Source: Chloroflexota bacterium (GTDB taxonomy: Bacteria; Chloroflexota; Anaerolineae; SpSt-313). Taken from it: a stretch of 64,000 bases of DNA. Location of the stretch: positions 1-64,000 of the forward strand of contig JAKPJZ010000161.1 in the NCBI GenBank assembly GCA_029553955.1, in the 5' to 3' direction. Shown here piece by piece: positions 16,265-24,544 of this stretch. Position 1 is the stretch's first letter, and the number at the start of each line of letters is the position of its first letter. The position numbers were made by a program, and so were the translations under genes. The notes below the pieces were generated by a model that made no database searches, was not told the DNA's origin, and saw only the letters and a program-made list of their open reading frames with translations.

Positions 16265-16349
16265 ATCTATGACCTCAACTGCAGTGGCCCGAAACGGACG
16301 AAACCGGGCGGCCTTCTGGCCCGGCACGATGAACCACAGGAGGTAGTGT

Positions 16350-16556
16350 ATGGCTGCCAAGGAACCAAGGTTCATCATTTTGCGCGATGGGCAGCAGGTC
16401 GCCATGGCCTGGTCGCACGACGAGGCCTGGCAGCACGCGCTCACCCTCGCGCACCCCGGCTGCGTCGTGCGCTGCGAGCCGACCGAGGTGCCTATCGCGG
16501 CCGAAGCGGACTCTGAAGCCCAGCCGAGTCTGGCCGATTTTGCCCCAGGCGCGTAG
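16350..16556 (+). CDS. Small hypothetical protein (68 aa)
   Basis: Not recognised. The protein opens MAAKEPRFIILRDGQQVAMA, suggesting two beta strands, then a helix (HDEAWQHALTLAHPGC), a short strand, and an acidic Ala-rich tail. It is soluble with two cysteines. It is supported as a real gene by AGGAGGT at 16339-16345, a consensus-like promoter at 16236-16264, and a strong palindrome starting 3 nt after the stop. No operon partner is seen. Confidence 0.75.
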   Translation: MAAKEPRFIILRDGQQVAMAWSHDEAWQHALTLAHPGCVVRCEPTEVPIAAEADSEAQPSLADFAPGA

Positions 16557-16558
16557 GG

Positions 16559-16644
16559 GCGTTGTGAGGGTCAGTTGGGGGCTGGCGCTGCCCGCCGCCC
16601 GCGGGCGGCGGGCAGCGCCAGCCCCCAACTGACCCTCACAACGC
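16559..16644. repeat. Perfect 86-bp loopless palindrome after a small gene
   Basis: Arms of 43 bp (16559-16601 and 16602-16644) are exact complements. It begins 3 nt after the TAG stop of the 68-residue gene, so the RNA would fold into a very long hairpin; no T-tract follows. Confidence 0.95.
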
Positions 16645-16721
16645 TGCCCCCTCAGTGAGCAGCCTCCCACGTCGCTTCAGGCTGTCATTGCTTCGCCCCG
16701 CTGACTTGAAAATGCGCGCCA

Positions 16722-16966
16722 ACCCGCAGCCTAGCCCCCCTTGGCCGCCGCAGGCGGCTTCGTGGGCGTTTTCATCGCTTGTGGTGCCACTGGGGGCATG
16801 TCGTCTGCTCAGAAACTTGGTCCTGTCATTGCGAGCGCAGCGAAGCAATCGCTTGGTTGCGAGCGCAGCGATGCAACTCCACGTCGGGCATTGGATTTGC
16901 CTCGCTGCGCTCGCAACGTGGGGATTGCTTCGTCGGCGGCTGCGGCCGCCTCCTCGCAGTGACAGG
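16722..16966. repeat. Family A fragment and CATTGCGAGCG-type repeat
   Basis: A fragment matching the family A interior (CCTTGGCCGCCGCAGGCGGC) is followed by an inverted repeat with ends CCTGTCATTGCGAG and CTCGCAGTGACAGG (16822-16966) enclosing GCGAAGCAATC-type motifs. Elements of the CATTGCGAG/GAAGCAATC type are common intergenic repeats in many bacteria (general knowledge). No gene is seen between 16645 and 17137. Confidence 0.75.
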
Positions 16967-17137
16967 CCAAGGTTCTGTGCTTGGCACAGGGTTCGGCGAA
17001 CGCTGGGGTACTCGCAATGACAGCCTTGCCGCGCTCTATCCCCGCGCAGCACATCTTCAGCCCCTCCTGCGTGTTATCCAAGAGTGAGTGCTCGACCCTC
17101 TGCTGGCTGATACCTGAACGCTTCCCTGGAGGTCTGC

Positions 17138-18391
17138 ATGTTTGAACCGATCGTCATCACCGGCATGGGCGCGGTCACGCCCCTCGGCCTCGGCGTACAG
17201 GCGCTGTGGCAGGGCGTGCTCGCCGGTCGCTCGGCCGTTGGCCCCATCACCCGCTTCGACGCTGCGGCGCTGGCCACGCGCATCGCTGCTGAGGTGCATG
17301 ATGTGGACCCGCTGGCGCACTTTGACCGCAAGGATGCGCGCCGCCTCGAGCCTTTTGTGCAGTATGCCGTGATCGCCGCGCGCCAGGCGATCGCCGACGC
17401 CGGCCTCGACTTGCGCCCGCCCGCGCGCACGCGGATCGGTGTCATCGTGGGCACCGGCATCGGCGGCGTGGGCATGCTCATCGAGCAGGCCAGAGTGCTC
17501 GAAACCCAGGGGCCGCGCCGCGTCAGCCCCTTTCTCATCCCCATGATGCTGCCCGACATGGCGGCCGGCCAGATCGCCATCGACCATGGGCTCGAGGGAC
17601 CCAACATGGCCGTCATCTCGGCCTGCGCCAGCGGCGCCAACGCCGTCGGCGAGGCGGCTGCGATGATCCGCCGCGGCACTGCCGACGTCATGATCGCCGG
17701 CGGCACCGAGTCGGCCATCCTGCCGGTGGCCATCGCCGGGTTCAACGTCATGGGCGCGCTTTCGACGAACAACGAGGCCGGCCCCGCGGCCAACCGTCCC
17801 TTCGATGCTCGGCGCGATGGCTTTGTGATGGGCGAGGGTTCGGGCGTCGTCGTCCTCGAATCCCTCGCCCACGCCCGTGGCCGCGGGGCACGCATCTACG
17901 GCGAGGTGGCCGGCTACGGCGCCTCGGCCGATGCCTACCATATGGCGGCCCCCCGCGAGGACGGCGCCGGCGCCGTTGCGGCGATGCAGGCTGCCCTGGC
18001 GAGCGCTGGGCTCACGCCGGCCGATATCGACTACCTCAATGCCCACGGCACCGGCACCCGGCTGAACGACGCCATCGAGGGCCACGCCATCCGCCAGGTC
18101 TTTGGCGCCGAGGCCGATCGGGTGGCCGTCTCCTCCACCAAGCCGGTGACCGGGCACCTCCTGGGCGCGGCCGGCGCGGTCGAGGCCATCATCTGCCTCA
18201 TGGCGATGGCCGAGGGCGCCATCCCGCCTACGGTCAACTATGCCGAGCCCGACCCGGCCTGCGGCGGCCTCGACTATGTGCCCGGCGGCCCGCGTCGCGC
18301 CACCCTGCGCGCCGTGATGTCGAACTCATTCGGCTTCGGCGGCCACAACGCCTGCCTCGTCTTCCGCCCGGTGCCTGGGGAGGCCGGATGA
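17138..18391 (+). CDS. fabF: Beta-ketoacyl-ACP synthase II
   Basis: A 417-residue condensing enzyme that elongates fatty acids by joining acyl-ACP with malonyl-ACP. The catalytic triad is clear: Cys163 in SACASGANA, His303 in NAHGTGT and His340 in TGHLLGAAG. The C-terminal NSFGFGGHNA motif is present. Length is normal. The ATG at 17138 has GGAGG nine bases upstream. Its stop overlaps the start of fabH in ATGA, so the two synthases are co-expressed. No acyl carrier protein, FabD or FabG gene is adjacent. Repeats occupy the upstream 490 bp. Confidence 0.95.
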   Translation: MFEPIVITGMGAVTPLGLGVQALWQGVLAGRSAVGPITRFDAAALATRIAAEVHDVDPLAHFDRKDARRLEPFVQYAVIAARQAIADAGLDLRPPARTRIGVIVGTGIGGVGMLIEQARVLETQGPRRVSPFLIPMMLPDMAAGQIAIDHGLEGPNMAVISACASGANAVGEAAAMIRRGTADVMIAGGTESAILPVAIAGFNVMGALSTNNEAGPAANRPFDARRDGFVMGEGSGVVVLESLAHARGRGARIYGEVAGYGASADAYHMAAPREDGAGAVAAMQAALASAGLTPADIDYLNAHGTGTRLNDAIEGHAIRQVFGAEADRVAVSSTKPVTGHLLGAAGAVEAIICLMAMAEGAIPPTVNYAEPDPACGGLDYVPGGPRRATLRAVMSNSFGFGGHNACLVFRPVPGEAG

Positions 18392-19515
18392 AGCCCCGCG
18401 CACAGGTCACAGGCTGGGGCAGGTGTCTGCCGGAGCGCATCGTGACCAACGAGGATCTGGCCAGGGTCGTCGACACCTCCGATGAGTGGATCCGCAGCCG
18501 CACGGGCATAGCGGCGCGCCGCATCGCCGCCGCGCACGAGACGACCGCGTCGCTGGCCATCCGCGCCGGCCGGCAGGCGTTGAGCATCGCCGGACTGCCG
18601 CCGCACACGCTCGACCTGATCATCGTGGCCACCGCTACGCCCGAGCACCAATTCCCGTCGACCGCCTGCCTGGTGCAAGATGCCCTCGGTGCCGCCCACG
18701 CCGCTGCCTTTGACCTCAGTGCGGGCTGCACCGGGTTCATCTACGGCCTGAGCGTGGCGGCCGAGATGATCGCCGCCGGCACCTACCGCAGCGTCCTTGT
18801 CATCGGCGCCGAGACCCTGTCGCGCATCGTCAACTGGAAGGACCGCAACACCTGCGTCCTCTTTGGCGATGGTGCGGGGGCGGTGGTGTTGCAGGCGGGC
18901 AGTGGGGATGGGGGCGTGCTGGCGACGACGCTCGGCGCCGACGGCTCGGGCGGCGACCTGCTGATGATCCCGGCGGGGGGCTCCAAGCGTCCCGCGAGCG
19001 CCGCCAGCGTGCAGAAGGGCGAGCACTACATCCAGATGGATGGCCGCGAGGTCTACCGCTTTGCCGTGCGCATCATGGTCCGCGCTGCGCGCCAGGTGAC
19101 CGCAGAGGCGGGCGTCGCGCTCGATGATGTGGCCTTGCTCGTGCCGCACCAGGCCAACGTGCGCATCATCGAAGCGGCCATCAAGGACCTGGGCATGGCG
19201 CGCGAGCGGGTCTACATCAACCTGCAGCGCTATGGCAACACTTCGGCGGCCTCCATCCCCATCGCGCTGTGCGAGGCGGTGGAGGCGGGGCGCCTGCAGC
19301 GTGGCGATTGTGCCGTGTTGGTGGGCTTTGGGGCGGGGCTAACCTGGGGCGCAGCCCTCCTGCGCTGGGGTGTGGCCACACCTGTGCCGCCGGTGCCGCG
19401 CTGGCGTCGCCTGCTGCATTGGCTGGGCTACCGCCTCGCCGCCCTGCGTTCGCTTGGCATGCGCCTGGCGCGGCGTGTGGATGCCTGGCTCAGCGAGCCA
19501 CTCAACGGCAAGTAA
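18388..19515 (+). CDS. fabH: Beta-ketoacyl-ACP synthase III with C-terminal extension
   Basis: A 375-residue initiating condensing enzyme for fatty-acid synthesis. Catalytic residues are Cys114 (SAGCTGF), His254 (PHQAN) and Asn284 (YGNTSAAS). The conserved fold normally ends near GFGAGLTWGA (about residue 322). Here a further stretch of about 48 residues (328-375) follows, rich in Arg, Leu and Trp (PRWRRLLHWLGYRL), which could form an amphipathic membrane-binding helix. Such a tail is not part of standard FabH enzymes. The ATG overlaps the fabF stop. Confidence 0.93.
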   Translation: MKPRAQVTGWGRCLPERIVTNEDLARVVDTSDEWIRSRTGIAARRIAAAHETTASLAIRAGRQALSIAGLPPHTLDLIIVATATPEHQFPSTACLVQDALGAAHAAAFDLSAGCTGFIYGLSVAAEMIAAGTYRSVLVIGAETLSRIVNWKDRNTCVLFGDGAGAVVLQAGSGDGGVLATTLGADGSGGDLLMIPAGGSKRPASAASVQKGEHYIQMDGREVYRFAVRIMVRAARQVTAEAGVALDDVALLVPHQANVRIIEAAIKDLGMARERVYINLQRYGNTSAASIPIALCEAVEAGRLQRGDCAVLVGFGAGLTWGAALLRWGVATPVPPVPRWRRLLHWLGYRLAALRSLGMRLARRVDAWLSEPLNGK

Positions 19516-19526
19516 CGGGAGACGGC

Positions 19527-19595
19527 TCACCGCGAAGGCGCGAAGACGAACAAGTTCCGGATCTCCTTGGCGTCTCCTTTGCGTCTTTGCGGTGA
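19527..19595. repeat. CACCGCGAAGGCGCGAAGAC inverted repeat
   Basis: TCACCGCGAAGGCGCGAAGAC pairs imperfectly with GTCTTTGCGGTGA. It starts 12 bp after the fabH stop and may terminate it. The related CACCGCAGAGGCGCAGAG form follows grpE. Confidence 0.6.
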
Positions 19596-19602
19596 ATCGT
19601 GC

Positions 19603-19690
19603 CTATGGTTCGTCGCATTGGTTCTGATGGGCGTAGCCTAGCCCCTTGTGGGCGTCGGAGCCCATCGGAACCAATGCGACGAACCACTAG
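19603..19690. mobile_element. Family B MITE copy 2
   Basis: An 81-bp element (19606-19686), the same length as the copy near 5.35 kb and in opposite orientation. Ends TGGTTCGTCGCATTGG/CCAATGCGACGAACCA. It is followed by CTAG (19687-19690), whose TAG on the minus strand is the stop codon of the Asp-box gene. Confidence 0.8.
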
Positions 19691-21609
19691 TCGAGGGGTA
19701 GGCGCCAGAGGGTGCCGCCGAGCTCGAGGGCGTAGAGCGCGCGGCCGCCGGCTTCACCCGGGCCGGTGGTGATGCTCACATAGCGGCCCGAGCGGGCCTG
19801 GCCGCTGCAGGCCTGCCAGGTGCGTCCGCCGTCGAGCGATTGGAAGAGGCCGCTCGACGTGGCCGCGAAGAGGGCGTCGTCGCCGCCGCTGGCCAGGCCC
19901 AGGATGTTGGGGCCTTCGGGAGAGACCTGGCTGCCCACCCACACGTCGCGCCCGCCGGTGAGCGGCCGCAGGCATTGGGTGTCGGTGGCAAAGTAGGCGG
20001 CATCATAGGGTGCGCGCCCCGGCGCCGGCGGCGTCACGGCATCGAGCCAGGTGGCCGGCGTCGGCTGGTCGAGGATCTTTTTCCAGGTGCGCCCCTCATC
20101 GGTCGAGCGCCAGATGTGCACCGTCGGCCGCCTGCGCCAGCCCACCTCGGTGGCCGTGCCCAAGAGCAGCGTGTGGTCGTCGGCCAGGTGTGGTGAGGCG
20201 GCGAGCAACAGCGCGCGCTCGCCTTCGGCCTCACTGGAGAGCGTGGCCCAGGTGACGCCGAGGTCCTTCGAAAAGAGCACCTCGCCGCCGGCCGTCGCCG
20301 CCCACACGCGGCGGTCGGCCGGACCCAGCGGCGCTGCCAGCAGGCAGAGCACGTCGGGGCCTTCCTGCGCTACCTGCCAGTTGCGGCCGCCGTCGCTCGA
20401 GCGCAGGAGCCCGCTCATGACCGAGCTGACCAGAAACACCTCGCCCTCTGGCGGATGCGCGATGGCGCAGGTGCTCAGCGGCAGGTGGGCCGTCAACGAT
20501 GGCACCTGCTCCCAGCACCGGCCGGCATCGTGCGAGCGCCAGAGGCCCTCGTTGGGTCCGAGGGCGAAGAGGCCGTGGCCGGCGGCCACGAGGCGCGCCA
20601 GGCCACGCGCGGCCAGGCCGGCGCTGAGCGAAGACCAGGTGCGGCCACCATCGCTCGACTGCCAGACGCCCGAATCGTAGCTCCCCGCCACGATCATCGC
20701 GCCGCTGCCGGCCAGGCTGAGCACGGCGCCGGGCTTGGCCGAAGCGAGTTGCCACGTGGCGCCGCCATCCTCCGAGAGAAAGATGCCCTCAGTCGTACCC
20801 GCCAGGACCGCCCGTCCCCCAGTGCCTGGGGCCACGTGGATGGCATTCACCGGGCTGGCCGTGTTGGGCTGGCCCAGGCGCCGCCAGCTGTGCCCGCCGT
20901 CGCTCGAGCCGTAGACGTAGCCTTCCTCCGTGCCGGCGTAGAAGGGGCCGCCGACCACGTCTTCAGCAGCAGCCAGGGCCGAGATGGCCGCGTCGGAGAA
21001 TGGCCAGTCGGCCTCGCGCCAGGCGCGCCCGCCATTGCTCGAGCGGAAGAGGCCCTCTGAGGTGCCGGCCAGCACTGCCTCCTGCTTGTCCCACGAAGGG
21101 GTGCAGAGGAGCACCTGGACCGACTCATCGTCGAGCCCCAGGTTGGCCGGCAGCCAGCGCCTGCCCGAGTCCTCGCTGCGCCACACGCCGCTGCCCTCGG
21201 TGCCGGCCAGCGCCGTGCCATCGCGGTCGAACCTGGGCGAGGTAGCGATGCAGGTCACCGGGGCGAGGTCGGTCGCATGGAGCAGGGTGCTGCGCTCCCA
21301 GGCCTGGCCGCCGTCGAGCGAGCGGAAGATCTCTCCGTTCATGCCCCCAGCCAGGAGCGCGCCTCCGGGAGCGGCGCAGAGGCTCGAGACGAGCGGCGTG
21401 CTCAGGCCGGCCAGGTGCTGCTCCCAGGCGCCCTCGCTGCGCCGCTGAAAGACCCCACAGCTCGTGGCCGCCCAGACGTGACTGCAGCGCGGGGTGGTCT
21501 GCACGGCCAGGTCAAAGACCGAGCCTCCCTCGGCCACAGGGCCCACCTTCGCCCAGTTCTCGGCCGGGGCGCTGCCCGGCCGCCGTTTGCCCTTCTGTGT
21601 GCCTGTCAT
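19687..21609 (-). CDS. Asp-box (BNR/YCF48-like) beta-propeller protein
   Basis: A 640-residue protein with eleven Asp-box-like motifs of the S-x-D-x-G-x-x-W kind (for example SLDGGQAW, SSDGGHSW, SEDGGATW, SSDGGRNW, SLDGGRTW) spread along its length. This indicates a multi-bladed beta-propeller related to sialidase, VPS10 or YCF48/HCF136 proteins. No catalytic sialidase residues or signal peptide are visible, so an enzymatic role is not supported and location is uncertain; a binding or scaffold role is more likely. Candidate promoter at 21693-21720. Its stop codon lies within the CTAG next to a family B element. Confidence 0.85.
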   Translation of the reverse strand: MTGTQKGKRRPGSAPAENWAKVGPVAEGGSVFDLAVQTTPRCSHVWAATSCGVFQRRSEGAWEQHLAGLSTPLVSSLCAAPGGALLAGGMNGEIFRSLDGGQAWERSTLLHATDLAPVTCIATSPRFDRDGTALAGTEGSGVWRSEDSGRRWLPANLGLDDESVQVLLCTPSWDKQEAVLAGTSEGLFRSSNGGRAWREADWPFSDAAISALAAAEDVVGGPFYAGTEEGYVYGSSDGGHSWRRLGQPNTASPVNAIHVAPGTGGRAVLAGTTEGIFLSEDGGATWQLASAKPGAVLSLAGSGAMIVAGSYDSGVWQSSDGGRTWSSLSAGLAARGLARLVAAGHGLFALGPNEGLWRSHDAGRCWEQVPSLTAHLPLSTCAIAHPPEGEVFLVSSVMSGLLRSSDGGRNWQVAQEGPDVLCLLAAPLGPADRRVWAATAGGEVLFSKDLGVTWATLSSEAEGERALLLAASPHLADDHTLLLGTATEVGWRRRPTVHIWRSTDEGRTWKKILDQPTPATWLDAVTPPAPGRAPYDAAYFATDTQCLRPLTGGRDVWVGSQVSPEGPNILGLASGGDDALFAATSSGLFQSLDGGRTWQACSGQARSGRYVSITTGPGEAGGRALYALELGGTLWRLPLD

Positions 21610-21692
21610 GGCTCTACACCCAGCTCCGGTTTCCCACGCAGGACGATGGTGCCCGTCCGGTATGTGTCGCCCTCAGCAACAGAACGCAGAGT

Positions 21693-21720
21693 ATCATAGC
21701 ACAACTCCCTGCCCTGGCAA
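21693..21720 (-). promoter_or_regulatory. Candidate promoter of the Asp-box gene
   Basis: On the minus strand, TTGCCA (21715-21720), a 16-bp spacer, and TATGAT (21693-21698), about 85 bp upstream of the ATG. Confidence 0.55.
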
Positions 21721-21761
21721 AAGCCATGCAGAAGCATACCCCAGAACCGTCGGCGAGTGCC

Positions 21762-22001
21762 GGGGGACACCTGACACAGCGATTTCCCTGGCAGGAAGGC
21801 GATAGGCAAAAACCCAGTCAGGGGCCTGCCCATGCCGCGGCTGGGCCCCCCCTACCGTTCCCCCGCGACGGGGGAGCGGTAGGGGGGCCCACCCTGCAGC
21901 AGGAGAAACCGTCTGTCAGCCGCGGCGCGAGCTGGACCGGGTTTTTGCCAGAGAGCTGGCGCTGACCACCCGCCAGGGGAATAGGTGTATCAGGTGTCCC
22001 C
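21762..22001. mobile_element. Family E long inverted-repeat element, copy 1
   Basis: Ends are roughly 50-bp imperfect inverted repeats: GGGGGACACCTGACACAGC with ATTTCCCTGGCAGG then GGCAAAAACCC on the left, matched on the right. The centre holds a separate GC-rich hairpin. There is no gene between 21610 and 22101. A second copy with a different filling lies near 59.6-60.0 kb, and a lone end at about 60,176-60,217. Confidence 0.7.
21843..21894. repeat. 52-bp GC-rich hairpin inside family E
   Basis: GGGCCCCCCCTACCG pairs with CGGTAGGGGGGCCC, and the inner C-run pairs with a G-run. It is nested in the family E element, between the dehydrogenase gene end and the Asp-box gene start. Confidence 0.75.
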
Positions 22002-22101
22002 CGGGCACCCGCTCTCCGGTACTACAAGCGTGTAGCCCCGGCGATTCCGGGATGCGCCCGCCACTTGGAGTGCCTTGGCATGGCCGCTCAGACGTGACGG
22101 G

Positions 22102-23142
22102 CTAGTCGTACGTGAGGACGACCTTGATCGTCTCATCGGGGTGGTTGGCGATCATCTCATAGGCGTGGGGTGCCTCGGCGTAGGCGACGCGCTGTGTCAC
22201 CATGCCTTCGGTAGCGGCGAGTCCGCGCTCCAGCACGGCGATGGCCGTGCGCTCGAGGCGCTCCAGGCTCCACATGGGGTAGAGGCGGTGCGGGCAGCCC
22301 CACACGGCCATGCTCGAGATGAGCGTGGGTCGGTTGTGGTGCCACTCGGCGCCCAGGCTCAGAGCTGCGGCGCTTCCTTTGTAGTAGCTGGCCGCCACCA
22401 CGCGCCCGCCCACCTGCACCGAGCGGATGGCCTGTTGCAGCGCGGCGTAGGCGCCCGAGATTTCCATCGCCGTGTCGACGCCCCGGTTGCCGGTGGCACG
22501 TTTGATCGCCAGCGCCACGTCGCCCTGTGCCGGGTCGAGCGCCTCGTCGGCTCCGAAGCGGCGGGCCAGGTCGCGGCGCATGGGGATCAAGTCGACGGCA
22601 AAGATGCGCATGGCGCCGTTGAGCCGTGCCATCTGCACTGCCAGCAGCCCGATCGCGCCCAGGCCGAAAATGGCCACTACATCGCCGAGCTTGATCTGCG
22701 CGTCGTGCACTGTGTTGAGGGCAAAGAGCGCTGGGTCGGTGAAGAGCGCCGTCTCGGGGCTCATCGTGGACCCCAGCGCGTAGAGTTGCTCAGCGCGGGC
22801 GACGTTGGTCGGCCGGTGGGGCAGTCCGCCGTGCACGAGGTCGCCCACGCGGAAGCGCGTCACTCCTTCGCCGACCTCGATCACTTCGCCCGCCAGCCAC
22901 GAGCCCAGGTGGTGCGGGTACAGGCCCACGGCCTCGGCCTCGGTCGGCAGGAAGAGGCGGCACTCCAGGTCAAAGCGCTGTGTGAGAAAGGGGGTAGAGC
23001 CGGTGTAGAGGGCCATCTCCGTGCCGTGCTTGATGCCGCTCACGATAGTGCGCACGCGCACCTCGCCGGGGCCAAGGGGCGGCTCGGAGTACTCCTGGAA
23101 CTCGATCTTTCGGGGCGCCACAAGGACGAATTCCCTGGGCAT
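22102..23142 (-). CDS. Medium-chain dehydrogenase/reductase
   Basis: A 346-residue alcohol-dehydrogenase-like protein with a GroES-like N-terminal domain and a Rossmann domain beginning FGLGAIGLLAVQ (about 158), an NAD(P)-binding G-x-G-x-x-G. The usual catalytic zinc Cys near residue 40 is absent (SGIKHGTEM instead of CGICGTD), and the four-Cys structural zinc site is missing. It therefore resembles the threonine or sorbitol dehydrogenase-like, bchC-like subgroup; the substrate is unknown. It lies 23 bp downstream of the nucleosidase-like gene on the same strand. Confidence 0.85.
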   Translation of the reverse strand: MPREFVLVAPRKIEFQEYSEPPLGPGEVRVRTIVSGIKHGTEMALYTGSTPFLTQRFDLECRLFLPTEAEAVGLYPHHLGSWLAGEVIEVGEGVTRFRVGDLVHGGLPHRPTNVARAEQLYALGSTMSPETALFTDPALFALNTVHDAQIKLGDVVAIFGLGAIGLLAVQMARLNGAMRIFAVDLIPMRRDLARRFGADEALDPAQGDVALAIKRATGNRGVDTAMEISGAYAALQQAIRSVQVGGRVVAASYYKGSAAALSLGAEWHHNRPTLISSMAVWGCPHRLYPMWSLERLERTAIAVLERGLAATEGMVTQRVAYAEAPHAYEMIANHPDETIKVVLTYD

Positions 23143-23165
23143 CGAATGCTGCCTTTCTAGTCAGC

Positions 23166-23936
23166 CTACTCGTCGTCCAGGTCCAGCCTGCCCAGTCGCT
23201 CGACCACGGCAAAGACCAGCCGCTCGGCGTTGCGCTGCGCGGGACCCAGGTTGGAGATCATGGAGAGCCACTGAAAGCGGCGGCCGATGATGTCGGAGAC
23301 GGCGCGCACGACCAGGAGGGGCACGTCGTGCGCCGCGCATGCCGCGGCGATAGCGGCGCCTTCCATCTCCACGGCCACGATGCCGTGCTCGTGGGCGAGC
23401 GCCTCGCCCCAGGCGCGCCGGCCGGCCACGCGGTTGGTGGTGGCCACGCCGCCCTCGATCACGCGGGGGCGCCGCCCGGCCACCGGGCGCAGCAGGGTAT
23501 CGCCGGCCACGAGGCGGGCCAACTCCAAGAGGCCGGCATCGGCTCGGTGCCGCGCTGTGATGTGCCCGCTGGTGCAATCGTAGAGGCTCTCGGCCAGCAC
23601 CAGGTCGCCCACGTCGACATGCGGCGCCACACCCCCCGAGACGCCGGTGAGAATGACCGCCTGCGGCGCATACTCCTGGAGCAACACCTCGGCCCAACGC
23701 TGCGCAGCCTTGGGCCCCACGCCGCAACTGGCCAGGACCACCGGGCAGCCGGCGAGCAACCCCTCGTGCCAGCCCCGGCGCCGGCGCCGGCTCCATGGCC
23801 CCACTTCGAGGGCGCGCGACAGCCCGGCGCTCTCGACACCCATCGCCGTGACGACGGCGATGCCCGGCCGGCCTCCTATGCTCTCCAAGGTGATTGCGAA
23901 CTCCTGTACGAACGTCAGCGTCAGGGGGCGGCTCAC
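23166..23936 (-). CDS. MTA/SAH nucleosidase-type phosphorylase
   Basis: A 256-residue nucleoside phosphorylase-superfamily protein. Family signs are VVTAMGVESAGL, CGVGPKAAQ, ILTGVSGGVAP, VEMEGAAIA (the nucleoside-binding Met-Glu-Gly) and VRAVSDI with the catalytic-type Asp. It could hydrolyse methylthioadenosine, S-adenosylhomocysteine or futalosine-like nucleosides. The start is uncertain: GTG at 23936 is the longest, but a TTG inside the first 20 residues would fit the family better. It is first in a two-gene unit with the dehydrogenase. Confidence 0.82.
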   Translation of the reverse strand: MSRPLTLTFVQEFAITLESIGGRPGIAVVTAMGVESAGLSRALEVGPWSRRRRRGWHEGLLAGCPVVLASCGVGPKAAQRWAEVLLQEYAPQAVILTGVSGGVAPHVDVGDLVLAESLYDCTSGHITARHRADAGLLELARLVAGDTLLRPVAGRRPRVIEGGVATTNRVAGRRAWGEALAHEHGIVAVEMEGAAIAAACAAHDVPLLVVRAVSDIIGRRFQWLSMISNLGPAQRNAERLVFAVVERLGRLDLDDE

Positions 23937-23999
23937 GAGCCGCCGCTACACGTTTCATTCTAGCGGCTGGCGCGGGCATGTCAAACTGTTTGGTGCACA

Positions 24000-24050
24000 T
24001 GCATGCGGAACCCTGCGAAGGGTTCAGACTTGCGCAGGGTTCCGCATGCA
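24000..24050. repeat. Inverted repeat, 18-bp arms
   Basis: TGCATGCGGAACCCTGCG (24000-24017) and its exact complement (24033-24050) enclose 15 nt. It lies between the nucleosidase start and the glycosyltransferase, in a 500-bp region of repeats without genes. Confidence 0.85.
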
Positions 24051-24104
24051 TGGTGCAAAGCACGGCCGCCCACCATGCCGGCGCCGGAGGGCAACTGCTC
24101 AGCC

Positions 24105-24395
24105 TGTCATTCCGAGTATCCCATGCCGCCGCGCGGCATGTGCAAGCACAGAAACTACTGCTGTCATTGCGAGGAGGCCGCAGCCGACGAAGCAATCCCC
24201 AAGTGCGCCAGCACCCCAGATCGCGACGTGGAGTTGCATCGCTGCGCTCGCAACCAAGGGATTGCTTCGTCGGCGGCTGCGGTCGCCTCCTCGCAATGAC
24301 AAACGGGAACTCTCTCAACAGGCGCAGCGAAGCAATCTCCAGCCGTGACGCGCATGGCTGGGGATTGCTTCGCTGCGGCTCGCAATGACAGGCTG
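24105..24395. repeat. Composite CATTGCGAGG/GAAGCAATCC repeat block
   Basis: Several CTGTCATTGCGAGG and GAAGCAATCC units and their complements (GGATTGCTTCG, CGCAATGACAG) form nested inverted repeats. Same class as the block at 16.8-17.0 kb. Confidence 0.75.
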
Positions 24396-24544
24396 AGCAG
24401 TGACGCCGGAGGTACACATCTTGCCGCTGTGGCGGGTGGAGTGCCTCGAGGGAGGGAGGGGATCTGTTAGCGCATCTGTGGCTACCACAGCAGATTGGGC
24501 TGGCCGCCGTCCTGAGTGGGCTGATCGTCATTACGCTGAGCAAC

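Noticed and set aside
16741-17087. Open frames with LRAQRSN-like peptides in the CATTGCGAG repeat block
   Set aside because: Translations of this widespread intergenic repeat commonly appear as hypothetical proteins; no start signals or conservation support here.
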